Shown here piece after piece: positions 15,545 to 24,855 of a stretch of DNA of 64,000 bases (position 1 is the first letter of the stretch; each line of letters starts with the position of its first letter). This DNA comes from Anoxynatronum buryatiense (GTDB taxonomy: Bacteria; Bacillota; Clostridia; Peptostreptococcales; Tindalliaceae). The stretch is taken from contig NZ_FXUF01000004.1 of the NCBI RefSeq assembly GCF_900182905.1, positions 62,001 through 126,000 of the forward strand, given 5' to 3'. A model generated the notes under the pieces. The model saw only the letters and a program-made list of their open reading frames with translations, ran no database searches and had not been told where the DNA came from. A program made the translations under genes and the position numbers.

Positions 15545-18142
15545 ATGCCGGAAGAGAAAACAGAACACTCCTCAGAAAACCAGTTTCCCATTGTCGGTAT
15601 TGGCGCTTCCGCAGGCGGTTTAGCAGCTTTCGAAGCTTTTTTTTCAGGGATACCTGCTGATAAACAGCCCGACATGGCCTTTGTCCTGGTGCAGCATTTG
15701 GCACCCGATCATAAAAGCCTGCTGGCAGATTTGATTCGGCGGCTCACTGACATGCACATGAAAGTGTATGAAGTGGAGGACGGTATGGTTGTCTTACCCA
15801 ACTGTGTGTATATTATTCCACCTAACTATAATTTATCACTTTCGCAGGGTGCATTGCAACTTGAGAAACCGACGGCCCCCCGGGGGCAGCGGCTGCCCAT
15901 TGATTTCTTTTTCCGTTCGCTGGCACAAGATCAGCATGAACGCGCCATCTGTATTGTGCTGTCTGGCACCGGCAGCGACGGCACCCTTGGTGTAAGAGCG
16001 GTAAAAGAAGAAGGCGGCATGGTCATGGTACAGGACCCGGATTCGTCTGATTATGACGGAATGCCAAGAAGTGTCATCGCGACAAACCTGGCGGACTACA
16101 CGCTTTCTCCTGAAAAGATGCCGGCACAATTGATGGCGTATGCAGCCCACCATTATGGCAAATCGGTTCTGCCGGTTGAAGCGACGCAGGTCACTGAAGA
16201 TGTGCAGAAGAAGATATTTTCGCTGCTGAGAAACCAGACAGGGCATGATTTTTCCCAATACAAGCCCAGTACCATTAACCGCCGCATTGAAAGACGCATG
16301 GCGGTGCATCAAACAGACACTCTTGAAGAATATGTGAAATACATGCAGCAGACTCCCCAGGAGGTGGAGGCACTTTTTCGCGATCTCCTCATTGGGGTCA
16401 CCAGCTTTTTTCGAGACCCAGAAGCCTTTGAAGCCCTGGAAAAACATGTTGAAGCCCTCTTTTCAAACAGACCGCCAGAGATCCCCCTGCGCATCTGGGT
16501 GCCTGGCTGTTCCACCGGTGAAGAAGCCTATTCCCTTGCCATCCTGATTTCCGAATATCAGGAGAAGATGAAACGAAATGACCAAATTCACATTTTTGCC
16601 ACTGATATTGATCAGAGAGCCATTGCGACAGCGCGCGCCGGTATTTATCCTGCCGGTATCGCCACCGATATTTCAGAAGAGCGACTGGCCCGGCATTTTA
16701 CACCTGAACCAAATGAGGCCCACGGTACCAATCGCACCAATGGCAGTCCGAGTTTTTATCGGGTGAGAAAAAACATTCGTGATCTGTTGATTTTTTCAGA
16801 GCAGAGCGTGGTGAAAGACCCGCCTTTTTCAAGGATTGATCTCATTAGCTGTCGAAACCTGTTGATCTATATGGGCAGCGACATGCAGAAAAAACTGATT
16901 CCCCTGTTTCACTACGCATTAAACACGGGTGGAATTCTATTTTTAGGCACTTCAGAATCTGTGGGGGAGTTCAGCGAAATGTTTTCGCACATGGATCGCA
17001 AACACAAGATCTACCAGCGCAAAGAAAACAACCCGCTGACCAATAAAGACATCGTCAGGCAATACCTGCCCCCGGCGGCGGTCGCCGATGAGCGGGCCTC
17101 TCATCCATCAAAGGGAAAAAGGGCCAACACCACAGAACCCACCTTGCGCTATCTGACTGATCAAGGGCTGTTGCAGCACATGAATTTGGCAGGGGCACTG
17201 GTCAATGAGAGAGGCGATTTGCTCTATCTCCATGGTCAAAGCGGCAAGTACCTGGAGCCGGCACCGGGTGAATTTGACAGAAACATTATCAGAATGGCCA
17301 GAGAAGGATTAAAACGTCCGCTGACAACGGCGCTTCACAAGGTGGCGGCCTCCAAAGAAACCGCCCGGCATCAGGGGTTGAAGGTGAAGATCAATGGCGA
17401 TTTCACCATGGTAAACATGACCATTCGATCCGTTTTCACCAAGACACTATCTTCAGAGAAAGAGTCCCTGTACCTCATCATTCTGGAAGAAGCTCCTGAG
17501 CCAATGCCTGTCATTGATCAGTGTACCGTGAAGGAAATGGCGCATGATCCTGAAAATGACCTGCGCAATGCACGTCTCAAACAGGAACTCCAAGAGATGG
17601 AAGAATACCTTCAGGCGACCAACGAAGAACTGGAAACTTCCAATGAAGAGCTCAAGTCATCCAATGAAGAAATGCAATCTGTGAACGAAGAGCTTCAGTC
17701 AACTAATGAAGAGCTGGAAACATCGAAGGAAGAATTGCAATCAATGGTTGAAGAATTGGCAACGGTGAATGCAGAGCTGCAGAATAAGGTGACCGACCTG
17801 TCAAGGGTCAACAGCGACATGAACAACTTGCTGGCAGGTACAGGGATCGCCACCGTGTTTGTGGATCATCAGCTGCGCATCATGCGGTTTACGCCCACCG
17901 CCACACAGATCATTAATCTGATTCTGAGTGATGTGGGGCGCCCGGTGGGGCATATCGTCAACAACCTGATGGGCTATGACAGCCTGGTAGAGGATACCCG
18001 GGCGGTCTTGGACACCCTTGTTCCAAAAGAGGTGGAAGTGCAGTCGATTGAAGGCAACCAGTACACCATGTACATTCAGCCCTATCGTACCCTCGAAAAT
18101 GTGATCGAAGGAGCCGTACTGACCTTTGTGAACCGGAAATAA
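15545..18142 (+). CDS. CheB-CheR-PAS fusion (chemotaxis-type methylesterase/methyltransferase)
   Basis: The 865-residue protein fuses three modules. A CheB methylesterase (about 12-195) has catalytic Ser22 in GASAGG, His51 in VQHLA and Asp145 in SGTGSDG. A CheR methyltransferase (about 210-490) has the N-terminal helical domain ending in 'GVTSFFRDPEAF', the SAM site 'VPGCSTGEEAYSLA' and 'IDLISCRNLLIY'. A long coiled coil (about 665-755) is built of repeated N-E-E-L units, and a C-terminal PAS follows (about 760-865). In many homologues a histidine kinase follows in the same chain; here it is a separate downstream gene. There is no CheY, CheA or receptor nearby, so it probably acts in a non-flagellar signalling pathway. 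The start follows TAGGAGG. Confidence 0.92.
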   Translation: MPEEKTEHSSENQFPIVGIGASAGGLAAFEAFFSGIPADKQPDMAFVLVQHLAPDHKSLLADLIRRLTDMHMKVYEVEDGMVVLPNCVYIIPPNYNLSLSQGALQLEKPTAPRGQRLPIDFFFRSLAQDQHERAICIVLSGTGSDGTLGVRAVKEEGGMVMVQDPDSSDYDGMPRSVIATNLADYTLSPEKMPAQLMAYAAHHYGKSVLPVEATQVTEDVQKKIFSLLRNQTGHDFSQYKPSTINRRIERRMAVHQTDTLEEYVKYMQQTPQEVEALFRDLLIGVTSFFRDPEAFEALEKHVEALFSNRPPEIPLRIWVPGCSTGEEAYSLAILISEYQEKMKRNDQIHIFATDIDQRAIATARAGIYPAGIATDISEERLARHFTPEPNEAHGTNRTNGSPSFYRVRKNIRDLLIFSEQSVVKDPPFSRIDLISCRNLLIYMGSDMQKKLIPLFHYALNTGGILFLGTSESVGEFSEMFSHMDRKHKIYQRKENNPLTNKDIVRQYLPPAAVADERASHPSKGKRANTTEPTLRYLTDQGLLQHMNLAGALVNERGDLLYLHGQSGKYLEPAPGEFDRNIIRMAREGLKRPLTTALHKVAASKETARHQGLKVKINGDFTMVNMTIRSVFTKTLSSEKESLYLIILEEAPEPMPVIDQCTVKEMAHDPENDLRNARLKQELQEMEEYLQATNEELETSNEELKSSNEEMQSVNEELQSTNEELETSKEELQSMVEELATVNAELQNKVTDLSRVNSDMNNLLAGTGIATVFVDHQLRIMRFTPTATQIINLILSDVGRPVGHIVNNLMGYDSLVEDTRAVLDTLVPKEVEVQSIEGNQYTMYIQPYRTLENVIEGAVLTFVNRK

Positions 18143-18189
18143 TGGCGTGATATCACCTCCTTTAGCAATTGAGAAAGGAAGGAACCTGC

Positions 18190-19548
18190 ATGACAACCGA
18201 AAACCAGAAAACAAATGAGAAAGACAAGGGTGTTGACCAGCGACTGCGGGAACAGGCTGAAGAGCTGATCAGAGGCAGACCGGTGGGGGTGGCTGCGGAG
18301 GATGCGTCACCACTTCCCAGGGAGATCAGCGAAACACTTCATGAGTTGCAGGTTCATCAAATTGAACTGGAAATTCAGAATGAAGAGCTGAGAACGATGC
18401 AGGCAGAGTTAATCACTTCCCGGGAGCGATATTTTGATCTGTACGATTTGGCACCGGTGGGGTACTGTACGTTAAGCGAAGAAGGACTGATACTTGAGAC
18501 AAACCTCACGGCGGCTAATTTACTGGGAACCTCGCGAAAAGAAATGGTCCAGCGACCATTCACCAGCTTCATTCTCAAAGAAGACCAGGATGTCTATTAC
18601 TTTCATCGAAAAGAAGTGCTTGAGACCAAACAGTCTCAGGAATGTGAACTGAGACTGGTGTGTTCGGGAGAGTCACCTTTCTGGGCCCATCTGACCACGG
18701 TTGTTGCAGCTGATGTCGATGGGGTAACAGTTTGGCGGGTCATATTGGAAGAAATTACGGTGCGCAAGAAGGCTGAAATGGAAATGATCAAAGCGAAGGA
18801 AGAAGCTGAAGCTGCCAATGCAGTAAAAAGCCAGTTTCTTGTCAATATGTCCCATGAAATCAGAACGCCGCTGAATGGACTGACGGGCATGCTGCAGCTG
18901 CTTGAAATGACACCCCTTTCAGATGAACAGAAGGAGTATGTCAAAATATCAAGAACCACGTCTGATGTGCTGATAAAAGTCATTACAGACATTCTTGATT
19001 ATTCTCAAATAGAAGCCGGGAAAATCGAGCTGGAAACCATCGATTTCGAATTGAAAAGGGTGGTGCAGGAAGCGGCAGACGTCTTTCGGGTAGCTGCGGC
19101 GAAAAAGGATTTGCAGATTCATCTTCATGACGGGGGTGAACTGCCGCTTCTGAGAGGCGACCCTTTCCGAATCAGACAGGTGTTATCCAATCTCATTGGG
19201 AATGCCGTTAAATTTACACATGCCGGAACCATCACGGTGAGGGTGAAACCAATTGACATAAAGAACACACGCCAGATCAAACTTGAATTTGCTGTGAAAG
19301 ATACAGGTATAGGAATTTCAAGCCATCAAAGACATGTTTTGTTCCAAAGCTTTAGCCAGGCCGATTTATCGACGACCCGTCAATATGGGGGGAGTGGGCT
19401 GGGGCTGTCCATCTGCCAGGGACTGGTGGAAAAAATGGGAGGTGCCATATGGTTTGAGAGTCAGGAAGGCGTCGGCAGCAGTTTCTATTTCACATGTATT
19501 CTGGAAAAATCAATGACAGACACTCTCCAATGCCCATCATTGCGCTGA
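18190..19548 (+). CDS. PAS histidine kinase with lost receiver domain
   Basis: The protein (452 residues) has an N-terminal helical segment with '[19 protein letters not shown]', a PAS domain (about 75-200), a HisKA dimerisation domain with His222 in [11 protein letters not shown], and an HATPase domain with N-box [15 protein letters not shown] and GGSGLGLSI. Translation then ends soon after the ATPase fold ('FYFTCILEK' plus 11 residues). The DNA that follows still encodes the last third of a receiver domain in another frame (19494-19682). The kinase was therefore once a hybrid kinase. The kinase core looks intact and may still work. AAGGAAGGA precedes the ATG at 18190, which lies 47 nt after the CheB-CheR stop; the two are probably co-transcribed. 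Confidence 0.88.
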   Translation: MTTENQKTNEKDKGVDQRLREQAEELIRGRPVGVAAEDASPLPREISETLHELQVHQIELEIQNEELRTMQAELITSRERYFDLYDLAPVGYCTLSEEGLILETNLTAANLLGTSRKEMVQRPFTSFILKEDQDVYYFHRKEVLETKQSQECELRLVCSGESPFWAHLTTVVAADVDGVTVWRVILEEITVRKKAEMEMIKAKEEAEAANAVKSQFLVNMSHEIRTPLNGLTGMLQLLEMTPLSDEQKEYVKISRTTSDVLIKVITDILDYSQIEAGKIELETIDFELKRVVQEAADVFRVAAAKKDLQIHLHDGGELPLLRGDPFRIRQVLSNLIGNAVKFTHAGTITVRVKPIDIKNTRQIKLEFAVKDTGIGISSHQRHVLFQSFSQADLSTTRQYGGSGLGLSICQGLVEKMGGAIWFESQEGVGSSFYFTCILEKSMTDTLQCPSLR

Positions 19549-19682
19549 CGGCAGATGTGCTTGCCGATTCCAGGGAAAAGTGCCTCGAGGCCGGCGTGGA
19601 TGAATGCCTGGCAAAGCCCTTTGGAGATACGAAACTGGAAATCTTGATTCATCAGTTGATGGGAAAAACAAACGAACGTTGA
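19494..19682 (+). pseudogene. Receiver-domain remnant of the preceding histidine kinase
   Basis: In the frame starting at 19494 the sequence encodes '[20 protein letters not shown]' and continues '[20 protein letters not shown]'. This is the beta4 to alpha5 end of a receiver domain and closely resembles the end of the downstream hybrid kinase ('PIIAVTAKALPGDREACLAA'). The first two thirds of a receiver, including the acidic pocket and phospho-acceptor Asp, are missing. The remnant is out of frame with the kinase, so an internal deletion of roughly 80-90 codons plus a frameshift is the simplest account. The junction lies near 19510-19525. Confidence 0.75.
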
Positions 19683-19708
19683 CCCGCATCTTCAAAGGAG
19701 TGCTATCG

Positions 19709-21688
19709 ATGAAAAAGAGTCAAAAGGTACAGGATATGATGGAGCGAATGACATCTGCCGGCTGCTTTATAAAGGATTATCAAACCAATCAGATCACCTG
19801 GTCCCATGAAATGTATTCTATTTTCGGAGTAACACCCGAGGCGTTTTCCCATACACATGAAGGATTCCTCGAAAGCGTTCATCCAGATGACCTGACAAGG
19901 GTGAGTCAAATGGTCTTGGATGAACAACACCAGGGGGGTGAATATGAACGGGAATATCGCATTATCCGAAAAAATGACGGTGCCGTTCGCTGTATCCTCG
20001 AAATAGGAGAGGTGGAAGTGGATGCTTCTGGTCGGATTCTCTGCGCCACGGGAGTTCTAAAGGATAACACGGAGCAAAAAGAAAAAGAAACAGGATTGGG
20101 CGACAGTGAAAATCGGTTTCGCAGGTTGGTTGACGGGATGCCAGCCCAGTTTAAGGAATTTTTGCCGGACGGCACCCTGACCTATGTGAACCAATATTAC
20201 TGCAACGATTATGGAATGACGGAAGCGGAATTGATTGGCCGTCGCTTTTTAGAGCTTCTGCCAGAAGAAAAACGTGAAAGTGTGGCAAAAAGCTACCTGT
20301 CACTGACCCCAGAAAAACCTTTCTGCATTGGTACCTTCAGCCGGGTGAAAAAGGGGGAAACCAGATGGCGTCAATGGCGATACCGGGCCATTTTCGATGA
20401 AGCGGGAGTGGCGCTGCGCTATCAGGCCATGGGAATTGATGTGACCGAAAACAGGCAAACAAATGCGGCCCTGAGAAAAGCCAATGCGGAAATGAAAAAA
20501 GCCGTCAAAATTTCCGATGAGGCCCTGCAGGAAAAAAGCAGGTTTCTGGCCAGCATGAGCCATGAGATACGCACCCCCCTTAACGGTCTGGTGGGGATGA
20601 TTCACTTAATGCAGCTGACCGAACTGACGGAAGAGCAGCAGGAACTGGCCATTCTTGCCCATACATCTTCTGATTTGCTGCTGAACCTGATTAATAATAT
20701 TCTTGACTATGCAAAAATGGAAGACAGCGGCCACCAGATGGACAATCATGAGTTTGTGCTGGACGAAGTGCTGCACGCTGTTGAAATGGTTTTTGCTCCC
20801 ATGATTAAAATGAAAGGGTTGGCGTTTAGAATCCACCGGGACAAAGAAATTCCCCACCTTTTGAAAAGTGATTCCATGAGGCTGAAACAGGTACTGATAA
20901 ATTTGCTTGGTAACGCACTTAAATTCACCAAGGAAGGGAGCATTCAGTTATCTGTCGAGATGGTGAAGCGTCAGGACCAGCAGATGATGTTGCAATGGGC
21001 GGTGAAGGATACCGGTGTGGGAATTCCCCTGGAAGATCAGGAAAGAATTTTTAACAGATTTGCTCAGGTAAAAAATGACACAAAGCAAGCATATGATGGC
21101 ACGGGTCTTGGACTGGCCATCTGCAAGTCCATCGTTGGGATGATGAAGGGGCACCTATGGGTGGAAAGTCAGGAGGGGAAGGGCAGCCGTTTTTTCTTTA
21201 CCACAGAGGTATCAGTGCCTGCTGCACAGACGGAATCACTGGAAGAAGAAAAGAAAGCTGACAGTGCAGGAACAGAGAACCTCATTCAGCTATTGGTGGC
21301 GGATGATGATGAAAACATGCGGTTTGTCATCGATCGAATTGGAGAAAAAAGAGGCTGGCAGGTGACTCAGGCTGAAAATGGACGGGTGGCCATTGCACTA
21401 TGCCAGGAGAAACGATTTGACATGATTTTAATGGACATGCACATGCCTGTGCTGGATGGATCTGAGGCAACCCAAAAAGTGCGGAAAATGGATGAAAGAA
21501 AAGGGATTCATACACCCATTATCGCAGTGACAGCAAAAGCACTGCCGGGTGACCGGGAAGCGTGTCTGGCGGCAGGAGTGGATGAATACCTGGCAAAGCC
21601 TTTTCAAGCAGAAAACCTGATCGAAATGGTGGAAGTTCAGGTGCGCTCACAACGAGCCAAACAAAGAGATTCACAAAATGATTCTTGA
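19709..21688 (+). CDS. Hybrid sensor histidine kinase (PAS-PAS-HisKA-HATPase-REC)
   Basis: A soluble 659-residue hybrid kinase. Two PAS domains (about 15-130 and 140-260) precede HisKA with His285 in [11 protein letters not shown]. The HATPase has NLLGNALKF, DTGVGI and GTGLGLAI, and the receiver has Asp576 in LMDMHMPVLDG. No membrane segment is seen, so it senses a cytoplasmic signal or partner. AAAGGAG stands 8 nt before the ATG at 19709. It follows the CheB-CheR and truncated-kinase genes closely and probably acts with them as a phosphorelay; its receiver could accept phosphate from the truncated kinase. No DNA-binding output protein is encoded next to it. Confidence 0.9.
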   Translation: MKKSQKVQDMMERMTSAGCFIKDYQTNQITWSHEMYSIFGVTPEAFSHTHEGFLESVHPDDLTRVSQMVLDEQHQGGEYEREYRIIRKNDGAVRCILEIGEVEVDASGRILCATGVLKDNTEQKEKETGLGDSENRFRRLVDGMPAQFKEFLPDGTLTYVNQYYCNDYGMTEAELIGRRFLELLPEEKRESVAKSYLSLTPEKPFCIGTFSRVKKGETRWRQWRYRAIFDEAGVALRYQAMGIDVTENRQTNAALRKANAEMKKAVKISDEALQEKSRFLASMSHEIRTPLNGLVGMIHLMQLTELTEEQQELAILAHTSSDLLLNLINNILDYAKMEDSGHQMDNHEFVLDEVLHAVEMVFAPMIKMKGLAFRIHRDKEIPHLLKSDSMRLKQVLINLLGNALKFTKEGSIQLSVEMVKRQDQQMMLQWAVKDTGVGIPLEDQERIFNRFAQVKNDTKQAYDGTGLGLAICKSIVGMMKGHLWVESQEGKGSRFFFTTEVSVPAAQTESLEEEKKADSAGTENLIQLLVADDDENMRFVIDRIGEKRGWQVTQAENGRVAIALCQEKRFDMILMDMHMPVLDGSEATQKVRKMDERKGIHTPIIAVTAKALPGDREACLAAGVDEYLAKPFQAENLIEMVEVQVRSQRAKQRDSQNDS

Positions 21689-21701
21689 AATCATGCCAGT
21701 C

Positions 21702-21745
21702 AAAAACCGCCTGTCTCTCAGTCAATCTGAGAGGCAGGCGGTTTT
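21702..21745. terminator. Bidirectional terminator between hybrid kinase and dctM
   Basis: AAAACCGCCTGTCTCTCA pairs with TGAGAGGCAGGCGGTTTT across a 7-nt loop, with an A-run on the left and T-run on the right. It can end both converging transcripts. Confidence 0.8.
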
Positions 21746-21753
21746 GTTCGACA

Positions 21754-23010
21754 CTACTTCACCAGCATCAGTGACAGCTGGGGCACAAAGGTGATAATCA
21801 TCAGGTTGATAATCAGCACGGCTATAAAGGGCAGGGTTCCCCGCACCACATTGGGTATGGAGAGGCCTGAGATGCCCGAGGCCACAAAGAGGTTCAGGCC
21901 GAAGGGGGGCGTCAGCATGCCGATGGCCAGGTTGACAATCATAATCACCCCAAAGTGGATGGGATCAACCCCCAGATCCATGACAATGGGGAGAAACAGA
22001 GGTGTCAGAATCAGCACCGCCGCGCTGGAGTCCATGATCATGCCCACAAACAGGAGAATCACGTTGATGGCCAGTAAAATAACAATGGGATTGCTTTCCA
22101 GGCTCAGCACGCTTTCGGCCACTTTGCCGGGAATCTGCTGGAAGGTGAGGAACCAGCTAAAAATTTTTGAATTGGCAATGACAAACATGATCATAGCCGA
22201 GGTGATAACCGACTTTCGGGCGATGCCCATCACGTCAGCAGGTTTGATCTCCCGGTAAATCAGCAGAGAAATCACCAGGCTGTAGATGATGGCCACTGCC
22301 GCTGCTTCGGTGGGAGTGGCGAAGCCCAGGTAAATGCCTCCCAGAATGATCACCGGCATCATAATGCTGAAAAAAGCACTTTTGAAGGCGGTGAGCACTT
22401 CGCGAAAGGTGGGCACCGCTGATTTTTCGTGCTTCATGATGCGGGCGTAGATATAGCTGTACAGCACCAGGGTCATGCCAATAAATATTCCGGGAACAAT
22501 GGCCGCCATGAAAAGCCGGCTGATGGACTGCTCAGAAACCACGCCGTAGGTCATCATGGTAATGCTGGGAGGGATAATGATTCCCAGGGAACCGGCGGCG
22601 CACATGAGGCCCACGCTGAACTTCTTTGGATACTTTTTTTCCACCAGGTTGGGAATCATCACGCCTCCCACACCGGCTACGGTGGCCGGGCTGGACCCTG
22701 AAAGAGCAGCAAAAAACATGGATGAAATGACGGCAGTGATGGGCAGGCCGCCGGTGATCCATCCGAACAGTTTGTTGGCAAAATCAATGAGGCGTTTGGA
22801 GGCCCCGCCTTTCAGCATGATATCCCCTGAGAATATAAAGAAGGGAATGGCCATGAGGCTGAAAGAGTCAACGCCGGAAAACATGCGCTGTACCGCTGTG
22901 GTCAGGGCGATGCCCTGGTCCATCATGGCCAGAATGGTGGATAGTCCGGTGGTAATGGCAATGGGCACTCCCAGTAAAAGGAGCACAATAAATGAAATTA
23001 AGAGGACCAT
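21754..23010 (-). CDS. dctM: TRAP transporter large permease, DctM family
   Basis: Large membrane subunit (418 residues, about 12 hydrophobic segments) of a tripartite ATP-independent periplasmic-type transporter that uses an ion gradient to import organic acids. Family features include the N-terminal 'LLLGVPIAITTGLSTI', the 'AALSGSSPATVAGVGGVMIP' reentrant segment and 'LTPPFGLNLFVASGIS' near the end. The start overlaps the dctQ stop by one base (TAATG) and follows AGGAG. It ends the six-gene operon that begins with the Old Yellow Enzyme gene. Confidence 0.93.
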   Translation of the reverse strand: MVLLISFIVLLLLGVPIAITTGLSTILAMMDQGIALTTAVQRMFSGVDSFSLMAIPFFIFSGDIMLKGGASKRLIDFANKLFGWITGGLPITAVISSMFFAALSGSSPATVAGVGGVMIPNLVEKKYPKKFSVGLMCAAGSLGIIIPPSITMMTYGVVSEQSISRLFMAAIVPGIFIGMTLVLYSYIYARIMKHEKSAVPTFREVLTAFKSAFFSIMMPVIILGGIYLGFATPTEAAAVAIIYSLVISLLIYREIKPADVMGIARKSVITSAMIMFVIANSKIFSWFLTFQQIPGKVAESVLSLESNPIVILLAINVILLFVGMIMDSSAAVLILTPLFLPIVMDLGVDPIHFGVIMIVNLAIGMLTPPFGLNLFVASGISGLSIPNVVRGTLPFIAVLIINLMIITFVPQLSLMLVK

Positions 23011-23522
23011 TAAGAGGCTCCTTTCTCGTCGGCAGCATCGGGTTCACCAGCGGCCAGCAGAATGATTTTGTCTTTCAGTTTAAAGAGGTAGCGAATCAGC
23101 ATGAGGGCGACGCCCACGGGCACAGAAGCATAAAAGATCCACAGGGGAAGATCGATGGAGGTGGCGGTGGAATTGATGGCCATGGCTGCTTTGACCATGT
23201 TGATGCCGGCAAAAACCACAAGGGCACAAAAAGCGATGTTAATCAGATCGATGAGAATGCCAACCGCTATTTTGGCTTTACCCTTCAGCAGAATGAAGGC
23301 AGCATCCATGTTCACATGGGCGTTCTCCTTCACCGCCATGCTGGCACCCAAAAAGATGAACCAGGCAATCATCAGGCGGGCCAGCTCCTCTGACCAGGCC
23401 AGGGAATAGTTGAACTGATACCGGAGCACCACCTGAACAAACACCAGCACAGAGGTGAGAATCAGCAGGCTGGAGGCAATCACTTCTTCGGTTTTATTCA
23501 GTAGATTAACAATGTTTTTCAT
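23010..23522 (-). CDS. dctQ: TRAP transporter small permease, DctQ family
   Basis: Small membrane subunit of 170 residues with four hydrophobic segments. It has the DctQ signature around 'YSLAWSEELARLMIAWFIFLG', followed by 'KENAHVNMD'. The ATG at 23522 is chosen because AGGA lies 8 nt upstream; an ATG at 23531 directly abuts that site. It is coupled to dctM. Confidence 0.9.
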   Translation of the reverse strand: MKNIVNLLNKTEEVIASSLLILTSVLVFVQVVLRYQFNYSLAWSEELARLMIAWFIFLGASMAVKENAHVNMDAAFILLKGKAKIAVGILIDLINIAFCALVVFAGINMVKAAMAINSTATSIDLPLWIFYASVPVGVALMLIRYLFKLKDKIILLAAGEPDAADEKGAS

Positions 23523-23588
23523 AAGGCACATCCTATCGGTTTAGAAATCCAACGAAGAACAGGTACAGGGGATCTAACAAGAACTATT

Positions 23589-23620
23589 AACGTCATTCAA
23601 CGGTCTTCAACGTCATTCAA
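23589..23620. repeat. 12-bp direct repeat between dctP and dctQ
   Basis: AACGTCATTCAA occurs at 23589-23600 and 23609-23620 (20-bp period). It lies in the 244-base gap together with the hairpin at 23693-23728. Function is unknown. Confidence 0.35.
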
Positions 23621-23692
23621 TATCATATCGGATCAAAGGGGTCAAATCAACAGAGGCTAAATCAACAGGAGACGGCCAACAGGATATTAATA

Positions 23693-23728
23693 AACGGAGC
23701 GGGAACAGCTGGTGTTCCTGCTCCGTTG
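23693..23728 (-). terminator. Hairpin between dctP and dctQ (partial terminator or mRNA stabiliser)
   Basis: AACGGAGCGGGAACA pairs with TGTTCCTGCTCCGTT around a 6-nt loop. On the minus strand a short T-rich stretch follows. In binding-protein transport operons such a hairpin often lowers expression of the membrane subunits relative to the binding protein; that role is inferred. Confidence 0.6.
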
Positions 23729-23766
23729 CATGATCCTTCCAGAAACTTCATTTTTCTGAAGATGCA

Positions 23767-24855
23767 CTATCGGGTGTACTGCTCCACCAGGTCCAGCAGC
23801 TCCTGGCCGTTTTCCTTGGCAGCAAACTCGTCGTACACAACAGCTGTGGCAGCCCGGTAGGCTTCTTTTTCAGCAGGGCCGAACTCGTCTACGATCATAC
23901 CGGCATCGATGATTTCCTGCAGGTATTCGGAATCCATGGCGGCGGTTTGCTCCCACTGCCATGCAGCCACTTCATTAGAGACTTCCTGCAGCAGGGCCTG
24001 AAGGTCTGCAGGCATGGCATCGTACTTGGCTTTGCTCATAATCAGGGCATAGCCCATGAAACCGTGATCACTGATGGTCATGTAGTCCTGCACTTCGTAA
24101 AACTTACGGCTGGCAATGTTGGAGTAGGGGTTTTCCTGACCGTCAACGGTGCCGGTTTGCAGGGCAGAATACAGCTCACTGAAGGGAACAGAGATACCGC
24201 CGGCGTTGATGGCACGGAACTGGGAAACCAGCAGCGGGCTTTGGCTCACGCGGATTTTCAGGCCGTCCAGGTCTTCAACGCTTTTAACGGGACGTACGTT
24301 GTTGGTCAGCTGCTTGAAACCGCCGCTCCAGTAACCCAAGCCCACCAGGCCTTTTTCCTGCAGGTATTCGTTGAACTTGGCGCCCACTTCACCATGAAGG
24401 GCGTTGAAGATTTGCTCTTCGCTGGTAAAGAGGTAAGGCAGGTCAAACAGTTCAAATTCTGAGACAAAAGAGGTGACAGTGGAGAAGAAGGGGGCGTTGA
24501 TATCCAGGGTGCCGGTGAGAATTTGCTCATTGATTTCCTGGTCGGTGCCCATTTGTGAATCGGGGAAAACCGTGACGGTGATGCGGCCGTTGCTGCGCTC
24601 TTCCAGCAGACGCTTGAACTCATCGGCGGCAGCACCCTTGGGGGTGGTGGGGCGCACCACGTGGGCAAATTTCAGTTCAAAGACTTCGTCGCTGGCAGGC
24701 GCTTCGGCAGGGGCATCAGAGGCCGCCGGTGTTTCAGAAGCCGCTGGTGCCGGCGCATTGCTTGAACCGCCGCAGGCAGTCAGGGTGATTAACATCAGGC
24801 CAATCAATAAGAAAGCCAAACCTTTGTGTAAGTGCATTTTTTTCATTCTTTTCAT
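23767..24855 (-). CDS. dctP: TRAP transporter substrate-binding lipoprotein, DctP family
   Basis: The 362-residue receptor has a lipoprotein signal with lipobox LTAC at about residues 25-28 and an Ala/Pro/Glu linker. The DctP fold follows with 'PTTPKGAAADEFKRLLEERS', 'PDSQMGTDQEINEQILTGTL' and 'DGLKIRVSQSPLLVSQFRAI'. The last holds the conserved Arg that clamps the substrate carboxylate in this family, implying an organic acid ligand. ATG at 24855 overlaps the flavoprotein stop as ATGA; an alternative ATG at 24846 has better ribosome-binding-site spacing. Confidence 0.92.
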   Translation of the reverse strand: MKRMKKMHLHKGLAFLLIGLMLITLTACGGSSNAPAPAASETPAASDAPAEAPASDEVFELKFAHVVRPTTPKGAAADEFKRLLEERSNGRITVTVFPDSQMGTDQEINEQILTGTLDINAPFFSTVTSFVSEFELFDLPYLFTSEEQIFNALHGEVGAKFNEYLQEKGLVGLGYWSGGFKQLTNNVRPVKSVEDLDGLKIRVSQSPLLVSQFRAINAGGISVPFSELYSALQTGTVDGQENPYSNIASRKFYEVQDYMTISDHGFMGYALIMSKAKYDAMPADLQALLQEVSNEVAAWQWEQTAAMDSEYLQEIIDAGMIVDEFGPAEKEAYRAATAVVYDEFAAKENGQELLDLVEQYTR

